This document shows positions 23,592 to 34,286 of a stretch of DNA of 64,000 nt, piece by piece. The position numbers and the translations under genes are program-made. The DNA lies in the NCBI GenBank assembly GCA_021397835.1, contig JAJFZO010000407.1:5394001-5458000 (forward strand), given 5' to 3'. Origin of the DNA: Moringa oleifera (lineage: Eukaryota > Streptophyta > Magnoliopsida > Brassicales > Moringaceae). Every line of letters begins with the position of its first letter. Position 1 is the first letter of the stretch. Below the pieces are notes generated by a model. It ran no database searches. It worked only from the letters and a program-made list of their open reading frames with translations, and had not been told where the DNA came from.

Positions 23592-25202
23592 ATGGCGTGG
23601 TTGTCTAGTCTGAACAAGAGCACTAGCCAGGCCAAGGCTTTTTTCAGGGGTGAAGAGCCTCCGGCCAATACTCTGGGGATTCTGACGTTCGAGGCAGCCA
23701 GAGCCATGTCGCGGCTTGTTGCGCTGTACAGGTCTCTGTCCGACGAAGAGTTCTTCAAGCTACGAACAGGACCTATGAAATCCGAAGGTGTTGCTGTCTT
23801 GGTTAACTCCAACGACGAAGGCTTCCTTTTGAGTCTTGCCTGCTCTGAGAAGCTCGATGATCTCGATTCCGCCGCCAAAACCGTCTCTTGTCTGGCCCGA
23901 AAATGCTCCGACTTGTCCCTAAAGCAGTTCCATCTTCTCTACGGTAATCTCAAACGAGGGACCACCGTTATTCTAGCAAAGGAAGAATACGGTTCGAGAA
24001 ATGTGCAGAAGATCATCGGGAAGTTGGACAAGTACGTAGCAGCGGCCTCTAACTTGCATGCAGCGCTGGAGTCTCTCCGCGAAATAGAAGCTTGCGAGAG
24101 AAAACTACCGCAGTGGAAGAGAAATCTAGGTCCGGATAAAGAAAACCTGGATGACAGCTTCTACGAGAGATTAGCGAGCCAGAGAAAGCAAGTGCAACGC
24201 TGGAAACAGTGTTCTCTGTGGAGCAAGACATTCGACAAGAGCGTCGGCCTCATGGCTCAATTAGTCTACGTGATCTATCCTCGAATTTGTTTTCTTTTCG
24301 GACCCTTCGTTCCCAGCCTGCCTTACCAATCCTTCAAAAGATTTACTTCATCAGCCGATAGCCAAAAACAGCTCGATATCCGGACCTATCCCGAGGTCAG
24401 TTGTTGCCTCTTAGCCGAAAAACACAAGTACATACAAGCAGGAGGAAGCACTTCAAAATCCGGTCCTTTAGCCAATAGGCAAAAACAGGTTAATATCCGA
24501 ATTCATCCCGAGACGGATTATTGCCTCTTAGCCGATAAAAAGATGTATAAACAAGCAGGAAGGGCTTCCAAATCCGGCCCCATTCCGAGAAGTGCAGTGA
24601 AGTTTGGGAGCATCACTCGATTCTATAGCAGTGAATTGTCCCGTGAAAGCACCAGTTTCAACAATATCCAGGCAACGGACGACGAAATCTCCATAGAATC
24701 CCAAAACGGCAACAAGGGATTGCTGCTATCGGCCCCAGCGTCCACGGTAGGAGGAGCAGGGCTCATGACGGCCTACGCCAACCTCATCATACTCGCGGAG
24801 TCGTACTTGAACACGCCGCAGAAGCACATATGCCCTGATGGGCGCTGGAAAATGTACCAGTTGTTGACTAAGAAGCTAAAGACGACGTTGAAGAAGAGGA
24901 TGCAAAGCCGGTGGTGGCACAAGAACGGCCACCCGTCGGCGGAGAAGTGGAAGGAGGAGCTGGAAAACACGATGGAGTGGCTGGCTCCAATGGCACACGA
25001 CAGTGTGAAATGGCAAAACGAGAGGAACTTGGAGAAGCAGAAGTTCAACGCTAAGCTTACAGTGTTGCTGCTGCAGACATTACATTTCGCGGATTTGGAG
25101 AAGACGGAGGCTGCCATTGTGGATGTATTGGTGGGCTTGAGTTCTATTTATAGCTGCGGCAAGCATCGTTGCGGTGCTCATGCTGATTGCATTAGTTTGT
25201 AG
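23592..25202 (+). CDS. DUF3475-DUF668 protein (PSI-related) with internal tandem duplication
   Basis: Intronless, 536 aa. The N-terminal DUF3475 region (about residues 15-70) has NTLGILTFEAARAMSRL and LYRSLSDEEFFKLR. The DUF668 region (about 388-475) starts at AGLMTAYANLII and includes MYQLLTKKLKTTLKKRM. Plant members include PSI1-3, linked to PSK/brassinosteroid-dependent growth; biochemistry is unknown. I start at ATG 23592 (MAWLSS) because it has G at +4 and fits relatives; ATG 23586 two codons earlier is possible. The linker holds two adjacent copies of a 38-39-residue unit, at 24354-24470 and 24471-24584, with about 22 identities. A 30-residue leucine-poor, lysine-rich tail follows DUF668. 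Confidence 0.88.
   Translation: MAWLSSLNKSTSQAKAFFRGEEPPANTLGILTFEAARAMSRLVALYRSLSDEEFFKLRTGPMKSEGVAVLVNSNDEGFLLSLACSEKLDDLDSAAKTVSCLARKCSDLSLKQFHLLYGNLKRGTTVILAKEEYGSRNVQKIIGKLDKYVAAASNLHAALESLREIEACERKLPQWKRNLGPDKENLDDSFYERLASQRKQVQRWKQCSLWSKTFDKSVGLMAQLVYVIYPRICFLFGPFVPSLPYQSFKRFTSSADSQKQLDIRTYPEVSCCLLAEKHKYIQAGGSTSKSGPLANRQKQVNIRIHPETDYCLLADKKMYKQAGRASKSGPIPRSAVKFGSITRFYSSELSRESTSFNNIQATDDEISIESQNGNKGLLLSAPASTVGGAGLMTAYANLIILAESYLNTPQKHICPDGRWKMYQLLTKKLKTTLKKRMQSRWWHKNGHPSAEKWKEELENTMEWLAPMAHDSVKWQNERNLEKQKFNAKLTVLLLQTLHFADLEKTEAAIVDVLVGLSSIYSCGKHRCGAHADCISL
24354..24584 (+). repeat. Coding tandem duplication inside the DUF668 protein linker
   Basis: Copy 1 (24354-24470) and copy 2 (24471-24584) encode units sharing QKQ, IR, PE, CLLA, QAG and SKSGP in the same order and spacing, about 22 of 38 positions identical. 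The reading frame is kept across the junction, so the repeat is translated. Confidence 0.85.
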
Positions 25203-27130
25203 AAAGTAATAGTGTTGACTCTAATACAATTTTGTTGGGTCGTTGAGGGGAGAGGAAGAATAATAAGCAAGAAGATAAGGCTCTTGAATTTTAAAGCTAC
25301 TTAAAATGATTTCTTTTTTTTTATTGATAAAGGTTTCATTTATAAAAAATAAACAATTAAAAATTAAAATTGTATTTATTTAATTATCTTAAATTTTAAA
25401 TTTAAGATGAGACACCGTTTTCTCACGAGCCCTATACACATCTGGTGTTTTTGATGATCAGAAATCCCTCTCTTTCCTTCAAATCCCAGAAGAAACCCTT
25501 ATAGATTTCCCTCTACTATCTTAATTTGTGGTTCTACAACAGAAACACAGGAAAAGCGAAAACAATGGGAGGAGAAACAAAAGAGAAGGACGGGAGAGCT
25601 TTGGACTAATGATTTGTGCTGATGGACATCAACAGTCCATGATCGAAAGTGAGCATCAATTACCTCGTGGAAGTCACATAGGCCATCGAACGAATTTGAG
25701 CTGGAGCTGCAGGAGTACGTGGGCCGGCTGATGGCAAGCATCGAGAGAAACGGAGCCGGAGATATTTCTTGCATTCTGCCTATGAATATGAGCGAGGAAC
25801 ATGCTGCACCCTTGGAGATTAGAGGGTTGTTCTGGCAGTGATGGATTTGGCAGGGGAAACCTCTCGCGAGTTTCCCTTCAAGGGACTGTATGATCTCTGA
25901 TCAACCCATGAGGAGGATCAAAGGCATGCAATATCAAAAGTACAATCACAGTGAATCCAAGATATTCTCTTTTTAATTTCAATGCTGAAAGCACGTAGGA
26001 TATGCCACCGAACAAAACAATCATTCCAAACGAGACGGTGTTTACTGACAAGCCCTATAACACCATTCAGCAAGCATAAAAAGGTCGGTCAATAGCGGAA
26101 AGTAAAGGATGACATATGCTTAACACAAGTTTCGCTCAATGTCCATATTTCCTTGTTGATTTGTATTAATATTTTAAAAAATAAAAACATAATTATTTTT
26201 ATGATTTAATATATTAATAAACTTTAAAAAATAAGGAAAACTGTAAAGTCATGTCAATTTGGAAGAACTAGGTTATAAGCATTAGATCTGATATGGAACC
26301 AATAATTTGGGCATACAAATGGCCCAACATTGTCTGGGTCAGGATTTGACCCGTCAATCCTATGAGATCAAGCCCATATATGGCCCGAACAGAATTGAAA
26401 AAATGGGCCGGGCAAATCGGGATTGCGTAATAGCTAAGTGCGACAAAGCACGATCTAGAACTGTGTCTGGTTTTTTTCATCCTCCTAAGGATGACCGGAA
26501 TGTCCTTGTGTTTGTGAAAGCTCTATTCACTCCCTGACACAGATGATTACCACATGAGGCATACCGTATGGAAATGAGATGGCTTTTGAATAGCTGACAC
26601 GAGTGCAACAACAATGGGGCGCAGGAATTCTATTGGTTGATAGTTCACCACGTCGGCAGTTAACCTCTCTTTCTGCCCGAGGGACCATCATGTCTTGTCT
26701 TCGCTGCAGAAGTTTCTGGGTGTGTGATCTTCTTCCTCGCACTCGGATCAAGAAACATGAACTACAAGTACAGAGGTTTTCATGTTAAATTGTGGAAACA
26801 TAATTCGCTTCGGTTTTTTTAGTGGAGAAGAGAAAAGCTTGAACGCTAACCTCACACCCGCACAGTTCCCAGAAGGCTCCATTTTGTATTGGAGCAACCA
26901 ATCATACTTATCCATTTCTGTGAAGCGCACCAAAATCCAAAAAAGAAGGTCCATCTCACCAATACAGCCACAAGTACAGTAAATTTAAATATCCAAAAAC
27001 TCTCAGTTTGTGTGGCCGTTAGGAATCCTCAGCTGAAACCCACAGATCTTTCTTTCCCTTTCACTCTCACCACACTCCAAAGAGGATGAGGAACACACAG
27101 ATAGAGACTTCGTCTCTCCATCCTTTTCGC
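25203..27130. other. Intergenic, about 1.9 kb, upstream of Rubisco activase
   Basis: Two GC-richer patches, about 25560-25880 and 26270-26480, have short open frames but no recognised product. On the minus strand, about 26075-25905 gives a 56-codon hydrophobic frame (LFGGISYVLSALKLKREYLG and beyond) that might be a fragment of a membrane-protein gene. The right end is presumably the Rubisco activase promoter; a CCAAT box sits near 26892. Confidence 0.4.
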
Positions 27131-27137
27131 TATAAAT
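27131..27137 (+). promoter_or_regulatory. TATA box of Rubisco activase
   Basis: TATAAAT lies 137 bp before the start codon, in a C/T-rich context normal for a plant TATA box. The inferred transcription start is around 27160, leaving a leader of about 100 nt. Confidence 0.6.
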
Positions 27138-27267
27138 GCTGCCACACCGCCTTCACTTTTTACCCCAAGAGGCAGCACTCCCGAGAAACAACTGTATTTT
27201 TTTTCATTTTGTTTTCTTCTTTGCCACTTGAGAAGCTCCCTCCTGTTCCAGTCATAGCGGTTGGATC

Positions 27268-29657
27268 ATGGCCACAGCTATCTCCACCGTCGGAGCTGTT
27301 AACGGAGCACCGGTACTGGGTTTTTCCCGCTCATTTGTGTTAAGTTCTATAGTTCATTCGTTCTTGTATTAGTAATAATTGTAGATACTAGTGGGTTTTT
27401 ACTGTTTGATGGTAATCTCTTTATTGTTTAGTTGTCTCCTTGACCGGTTATGATCTCACCTAAAGAACAAGACTTGATTGTTAGCTTACTTAAGTCTCTT
27501 GCTTGGAAGCATAATGTGATCTTTACTGTCGATTCAATTTTGGCGTGAAGCGTTTGGTTTTTATGCATTATCCATGGAGAATCAGAGTGATATCATGTGG
27601 GGGTTGTTGTAGTTTGTAATATTTGCATTTCCCAAGTTGATTTGTGGGCTTTAATTTTCCTGTCTCTGCTAAAATTCAGTGAAGGAAATGGGAATGTAAT
27701 TATTTTGGATTCTTGTGGTTCGATTGAGTGGAAAGAAGAGTGTCTTTGGTGTGCAGTTGAACTTGAATGGCTCTGGTGCTGTAGCTTTAGTACCAAACTC
27801 TGCATTTTTCAGCAACAGCTTGAAGAAGGTGAACTCAGAGATCACCTACCAGAGGATTTCCTCAAAGAACTTCAAAGTTCAGGCAGAACATGACGAAGAG
27901 AAGCAGACCTCCAAGGACAGATGGGGAGGACTTGCTTATGACATGTCAGATGACCAACAGGACATCACCCGGGGCAAAGGAATGGTGGATACTCTCTTCC
28001 AAGCTCCCATGGAAAGTGGAACTCACTATGCCGTCATGAGTTCCTACGATTACATCAGCAAAGGTCTCCGCCAGTAAGTACTGACGAAATCTGAGAATAG
28101 AAAGAGATTTCAGATTGATTTATGGAATTGTTCAGATGGATTTTGTGTAACTTTATTGGACTTTGGTTCTGAATCTGGGATATTATTGAGCTATTTCTAG
28201 GTACAACTTGGACAACACCTTGGATGGCTTGTACATTGCTCCTGCATTCATGGACAAGGTGGTTGTTCATATCACCAAGAACTTCTTGAACTTACCAAAC
28301 ATTAAGGTCTGTCAACCTGAATCTCTTCATGTTTACCAGAACTACCTACAGCTGCTTTGGCTTCACGATCATAGTGAGTTGCGTGATGATCTGTTGATGA
28401 TCTTGACAGGTTCCTCTCATCTTGGGTATTTGGGGAGGCAAAGGTCAAGGTAAATCCTTCCAATGTGAGCTTGTCTTTGCCAAGATGGGAATCAAGTGAG
28501 TAATTGTTACTTACATACTCTTTTGTTTCTGTCAAAAGAGAGAGGAAATTTGATGATCGAGTTAATTCAATTTGATATTCTCGTTTACATTTGAGATGTA
28601 GTTGTTAACATTATGATGATGAACTTTCAGCCCCATTATGATGAGTGCTGGTGAACTGGAAAGTGGAAATGCTGGAGAGCCTGCGAAATTGATCAGACAA
28701 AGATACCGTGAGGCAGCAGACATTATCAAGAAGGGCAAAATGTGTTGCCTCTTCATCAATGATCTTGACGCGGGAGCTGGTAGGCTTGGTGGAACCACCC
28801 AGTACACAGTCAACAACCAGATGGTGAATGCTACCCTTATGAACATTGCTGATAACCCAACCAATGTTCAGCTCCCTGGAATGTATAACAAGGAGGAGAA
28901 TCCCCGTGTGCCGATCATCGTCACTGGTAATGACTTCTCCACATTGTATGCACCTCTCATCCGTGATGGTCGCATGGATAAATTCTACTGGGCTCCTACT
29001 CGGGAAGACAGAATTGGTGTCTGCTCTGGCATTTTCCGGACTGACAAAGTTCCCAAGGAGGACATTGTCAAGCTTGTTGACACTTTTCCTGGACAGTCCA
29101 TTGGTAAGTTCCACTACACATTTTCATGAAAAATATATTCAAGCTGATATTCCTCATGATGGACACCATTGTTGTGCTTCATTGCAGACTTCTTTGGTGC
29201 CCTGAGGGCAAGAGTGTATGACGATGAAGTGAGGAAGTGGGTTTCAGAAGTTGGAGTACCAAATGTGGGGAAAAAGCTTGTGAACTCAAAGGAAGGACCT
29301 CCAACCTTTGAGCAGCCCAAAATGACTCTTGACAAGCTGCTTGAGTATGGTAACATGCTTGTCCAGGAGCAAGAGAACGTTAAGAGAGTCCAGTTGGCTG
29401 ACAAGTACCTGAAAGAGGCAGCTCTTGGTGATGCAAATGAAGACATTATCAAGAATGGAAACTTTTATGGTTAGAATCTTCTTCTCAGAGGACTTAAATG
29501 AGAGGTGAATATGTTTGATTAAGCATTTCATTATTGTCTCAGTGCAGGCAAAGGAGCTCAACAGGTTAACCTCCCAGTCCCTGAAGGCTGCACTGATCCT
29601 GCTGCAGCAAACTTTGATCCAACAGCTAGGAGTGACGATGGGAGCTGCCTGTACTAG
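27268..29657 (+). CDS. RCA: Rubisco activase, chloroplast precursor (alpha-type C terminus)
   Basis: Seven exons: 27268-27312, 27757-28073, 28201-28306, 28410-28495, 28631-29103, 29188-29469 and 29548-29657, giving 472 aa. The AAA+ ATPase remodels inhibited Rubisco in the stroma to release sugar phosphates. Exon 1 encodes [15 protein letters not shown], the start of the transit peptide. Then come the conserved [20 protein letters not shown] block, Walker A GGKGQGKS (residues 165-172), Walker [10 protein letters not shown] and the [14 protein letters not shown] segment. The C-terminal extension has C451 and C470, 19 apart, the redox pair typical of the alpha isoform. The protein ends GSCLY, two residues shorter than the VYNF end I recall from Arabidopsis. 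If the last intron is retained, a stop follows at once (FYG-stop), giving a 437-aa beta-like form. Confidence 0.97.
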
Positions 29658-32237
29658 CTTTCAGTCTCTAGCAGGAAATTGAGCATATAACAAAGAGAAA
29701 TTAAATAAAGCTTGAAAGCCCGAGTGATACCCAATTCTATTTGATAGATTAGCATCTTGTAACCGGTATGACATTATATACTTATTTGTTTCTGTGGTCT
29801 GAGGAACAAATGGCTTTGTTTATGTACTCATAGATTTTCATAAGCTTGGAGCATCTTGTAAAATTTGATGTCATAGAAAGAAAAACCTGGGGCATACACA
29901 ATGAATCAGGCCCAGAATCCAATCCTAAGCTGATAAGCAAGTTTAGCTTCTGAGATGTAGCCAGCCCTACCCTACTCATCTGGATGGCCTTTTCTTCAGA
30001 ATTGCAAACGTTTTACCTGGTGCAGCCCACCGTTTAAGCCATTAACTGCAGCTTCTCCTGTAACTTTCAAGATTAGCAATGACTACGATTCTCCTGTAAC
30101 TTTCAAGATTGGCAATAACTACGATTCAGCGACTCTCTACAGCAGATAATCATCAGGCCTATTGGGAAGCACGTGGGCATTGGCAGCTGTGTTAGGATAA
30201 GCCCAAGAATAGTTGCTCTATGTGGCACCCAGTTACATTACTTTACAGAAAATAATCTCTTCACCTGATTTCAAAGTTCACACTACGTCTTATTGTAATT
30301 TTGTAAAAAAGTGTGAATCAGATACGACGGAGACTAGAAATAATCCATTATAAAATACCCAGAAAAGGTAAAACCATGCCCACTTTTAGAAACACAAGTT
30401 AGATAACTTGCTGCAACTTTATTGGTTGTTTAAGGTAAAGAAGAAAGGCAGTTTATTTGAAATAAGCATGCTCTTAGAGGAGATGATTATTAGTGGAAAT
30501 GTGAATCATTGTGGCGTATGGGTGACATGAAATGGAGGAATACCTTGCTCAAATTGTATTTTCTGGAGACACAAAAGGTTTCATTTTTCAATGTTAGTTG
30601 ATAGAGTGATTAATTAAACAAAAAGGTGATTGAGGTTTAATTAAAAACCAAAAGTTTAGTCCACAGGTCAAGTCATCTCACTTGCTCCCCGCAGTTCAAT
30701 TAGAAAATCAGCAAGTGGGTCTGAAGTTTGATCCTTATCTTCCATTGATCAACTTTCTGGAACTTAAGTCTTTCTTCTTCTTTTTTTTTTCCATAAAAGA
30801 AAAAAAGTGGTTGACACAGGAGACCCTCTTTGATTTTCTCCTCAAAAATCAAAGATTCCTCTCCCAGTCTTTTAAACTTTCAGCTGGTAATCCCACAGTG
30901 CATTATCAACCATGGCTGCTGGGTCCTCGTTAATGGTGGGGTTCTTACTAATGGTGGGATTCTTAAAACCAACAAACAGGAAGACAACTCTTGTTCTTCC
31001 TTTGTTCCATATGTAGGTAAATCAGTAGAATGAATCGGAAAAAATCAACCGTGAGTTGACTTAAACAGTTTAAATTATTACATGTGTTCAGTTCATCTCA
31101 ATTTAAATTTAAAGAAATATTTGATAAAAACTTCTTAATAAATTTAACTAATCAGAAAATGAAATCAAAGTATTCTTCATAAAATTATATAATTATTGAT
31201 TTGAATTTCCTTCCCAAAAAATCAACCAATTTTCAGAAATATGTGAGCGTAAGTTGGAAATAATGCTTTGATTGGAGCTAAAGGGTTCTATCAGAGAAAG
31301 AAGAGAAGCAGCAGCAGACAGATACCCAGCACGCCACGTGTATGCCTTTCCCATTCCTTCAGCTTAAATTCATTAGTGCTGATTCCTGAATACTAATTCC
31401 AGGTAGGGAGATTCAATTCAAGGATGAATTAATATATACTAACAATCCTCTTGTATTCTTTCTTCTAATTATTCAAAAACAGCAAGAAACCTTTAACATG
31501 AGATTTATGTTTATAAAATTGTCTGATTCATCACATGATGGTTTGTGCTTTGGTACAACAAATTTGTTAATGCATAGCTCCACAGAATGTTTTTGACATT
31601 ATTTGATTTGCTTTTAAAAAGTCTGTATATATATAGTCCAAATAAAACTTAGTGGATCAAAGTCAGTTGCTCAATTTGTTTAATTAATTAAATTTACACG
31701 TTAGTTTTATTAAAATGAAAAAAATATTAAATATAAGTATTGTCCATAACATTTAACACTTTACCTAATTAAATAAACAAAAAAGAATTAATAAATAGAT
31801 TATGAGATTTTTTTAGTGTATATATTGTTTCTTAACGTGCACTAAGTTGGCATGATAGCAGGAGCTCAAACAAATAACAAAAGATCTGTGCCCCACTCTC
31901 TCCGTGGCTTCCCTTATTACTGTTTACATGGAAGTCTCTGCCTAGTGGCTCATGTGAGCAAGATTGATGCCTTGTGTTGCTGCGGAGAAACCTCCTAAGT
32001 TCTTCCATCAATGAGATGTCTTTCATCCACCTCCCTCCTTTCCACAAAGGCCGCGGCCTATACTAATACTCTCTTCAAGGGCGGCCTGCGCAGAGAAGCC
32101 ATCACTTTTCTGGGTCTGGGCGCCGACATAAAAAATTATCTTTCTTGAAAGCAAACATTCCAATCTCACCAACTCTTTTCAAAATCCATACTCCTCTTGA
32201 TTCGAGTCCCTTGATTCTTTGTGTTTTGTCTGTTAAT
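29658..32237. other. Intergenic, about 2.6 kb
   Basis: The first 150 bases are probably 3' UTR of Rubisco activase. No further gene is supported. A 36-bp tandem duplication is listed separately. A CACGTG box lies at 30170-30175. A 71-codon minus-strand frame at 31832-32047 is in a GC-richer patch upstream of the lectin kinase but has no recognised product. Confidence 0.45.
30053..30124. repeat. 36-bp tandem duplication
   Basis: Two adjacent 36-base units, 30053-30088 and 30089-30124, differ at two positions (A/G changes). The unit begins TTCTCCTGTAACTTTCAAGA. It lies in non-coding DNA and is recent by divergence. Confidence 0.9.
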
Positions 32238-34286
32238 ATGGTTCGTCTGGTTTGGTTCTTTGCCATCGTTTTCTTCCTCTCGAACCCAGTTTTCTCTCAG
32301 CTCACTGAGCTCTTCTTTCCCGGATTTAAAGATGTAGATCCCAGCAACTTAACCTTAGATGGAGTTGCAGAGATCGAGAAAAATGGTAGATTACGCTTGA
32401 CCAACGAGACCAGCAGGTTAATGGGTCATGCCTTTTATGCCTCGCCGTTTCAGTTGAAGAACTCAACCGATGGCAGAGTTTTCTCTTTCTCTACCTCCTT
32501 TGCTTTCGGTGTAGTCCCTGAGTATCCAAGGCTAGGGGGTCATGGTTTCGCTTTCACAATTGCTACATCTAAAGATCTCGAAGCTCTTCCTAGTCAGTAT
32601 CTTGGCCTCCTCAATGCAACCGACAACGGCAACGTTACGAATCATCTGTTCGCGGTGGAGTTCGATACCGTTCAAGATTTCGAGTTTGGCGACATCAACG
32701 ACAACCATATTGGCATCGATATCAACAGCCTCGTTTCTAATGCCTCTGTTGTTTCTGCGTATTACGGTGATGATTTCACGAAGCAAAATCTGAGTCTCAA
32801 GAGTGGAAAAGCTGTTCAAGCTTGGATCGATTACGATTCCGTAGCGGGTCTGATCAATGTCACCGTCGCTCCTAATTCCACGAGACCAAGAAGAGCGATC
32901 CTCTCTTTCCCAGTAGATCTCTCGCAGGTTATGCATGAAGAGATGTATGTTGGTTTCTCGGCTTCAACGGGTTTGCTTGCTAGTTCACATTATATATTGG
33001 GTTGGAGCTTTAAAATCAATGGGGAAGCTCGTGCTCTTGATCTTTCTTCGCTTCCTTCATTACCAGGTCCAAAGAAGAAGCATACTGCCTTAAAAATAGG
33101 ACTTTCAGTGTCATCAGTGGTTTTTGTATTATCTGCAATAGCCATTGGTATTTATCTGTTTATAAAAATCAAGAACGCAGATGTAATCGAAGATTGGGAG
33201 CTGGAAATTGGGCCACATAGGTACTCCTACGAAGAACTCAAGCAAGCAACCAAAGGTTTCGGTGACAAGGAGCTACTTGGTCATGGTGGATTCGGTCGAG
33301 TTTACAAAGGAACACTTCCAAGTTCAAAAGCCCAAGTAGCTGTCAAACGAGTTTCACATGAATCAAAGCAAGGTCTGCGAGAATTCATATCAGAGATTGC
33401 TAGTATCGGTCGTCTTCGCCACCGAAATCTGGTTCAGTTATTGGGTTGGTGTAGGAGAAGAGGTGATCTTCTCCTTGTGTATGACTTCATGGCTAACGGA
33501 AGCTTGGATAAGTTCTTGTTTGATGAGCCTAAAACAGTTCTGAACTGGGAACAGAGGTTCAAAATCATAAAGGATGTTGCTTCTGGCCTTCTTTATTTAC
33601 ACGAAGGCTACGAACAAGTGGTTATACACAGAGATGTGAAGGCCAGTAATGTGTTATTAGACAGTGAATTAAATGGAAGACTGGGTGATTTTGGCCTTGC
33701 AAGATTGTATGAACACGGTGCGAATCCGAGCACCACTCGTGTTGTGGGCACTCTGGGTTATCTTGCACCAGAGCTCCCTAGAACAGGAAAGGCCACTGCA
33801 AGCTCAGATGTGTACGCATTTGGTGCAGTGTTGCTTGAGGTTGCCTGTGGACGCAGACCCATTGAGCCCAAGGCATTGCCTGAGGATCTGGTCCTGGTGG
33901 ATTTGGTCTGGGAGAGATTCAGACAAGGGAGAGTCCTTGAAATAGTTGACCCCAGGCTTAATGGCCGATACAACGAGGCGGAGATGATGATGGTGTTTAA
34001 GTTAGGGCTCATGTGCTCAAGCAACTCACCTATGGCTCGGCCTACCATTCGGCAGGTGGTGATGTATTTAGATGGAGAAGCAGACGTGCCTGAAAGTTTG
34101 AGGCCACCGGCTGCTTACGAGGGAGGCAAAGGCAACGGTGAGGGTTTCGATGACTTCATAAACTCGTTTGCATCTTCATCTTTTGATGAAATGACCTCAC
34201 ACTCGTTCATGGAAAATGGATTTGGCGGTGCTAGTTTTGTTTCTCTGTCTACTTCTCCCCGTTCTCTTCTTAGAGATACAAGGTGA
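32238..34286 (+). CDS. L-type lectin receptor kinase, S.4-like
   Basis: Intronless plasma-membrane receptor kinase, 682 aa. A signal peptide (about 1-21, ending PVFSQ) is followed by a legume-lectin domain to about 270. That domain shows [21 protein letters not shown], with the usual Asp/Asn metal ligands. The membrane helix is at about 282-308. The kinase domain has [11 protein letters not shown] (about 348), [18 protein letters not shown] (about 463), DFGLARL and GTLGYLAPE, so it is an RD-type active kinase. The juxtamembrane [20 protein letters not shown] and [20 protein letters not shown] match LecRK-S.4 (At3g55550) as I remember it. I start at ATG 32238; the open frame extends upstream but without an ATG. 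Ligand unknown; relatives sense extracellular signals in defence or development. First of three LecRKs in 10 kb. Confidence 0.92.
   Translation: MVRLVWFFAIVFFLSNPVFSQLTELFFPGFKDVDPSNLTLDGVAEIEKNGRLRLTNETSRLMGHAFYASPFQLKNSTDGRVFSFSTSFAFGVVPEYPRLGGHGFAFTIATSKDLEALPSQYLGLLNATDNGNVTNHLFAVEFDTVQDFEFGDINDNHIGIDINSLVSNASVVSAYYGDDFTKQNLSLKSGKAVQAWIDYDSVAGLINVTVAPNSTRPRRAILSFPVDLSQVMHEEMYVGFSASTGLLASSHYILGWSFKINGEARALDLSSLPSLPGPKKKHTALKIGLSVSSVVFVLSAIAIGIYLFIKIKNADVIEDWELEIGPHRYSYEELKQATKGFGDKELLGHGGFGRVYKGTLPSSKAQVAVKRVSHESKQGLREFISEIASIGRLRHRNLVQLLGWCRRRGDLLLVYDFMANGSLDKFLFDEPKTVLNWEQRFKIIKDVASGLLYLHEGYEQVVIHRDVKASNVLLDSELNGRLGDFGLARLYEHGANPSTTRVVGTLGYLAPELPRTGKATASSDVYAFGAVLLEVACGRRPIEPKALPEDLVLVDLVWERFRQGRVLEIVDPRLNGRYNEAEMMMVFKLGLMCSSNSPMARPTIRQVVMYLDGEADVPESLRPPAAYEGGKGNGEGFDDFINSFASSSFDEMTSHSFMENGFGGASFVSLSTSPRSLLRDTR

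Noticed and set aside
32145..32237. N-terminal extension of the first lectin kinase
   Set aside because: The codon at 32145 is TTG, and the extension precedes a clear signal peptide that starts at ATG 32238.
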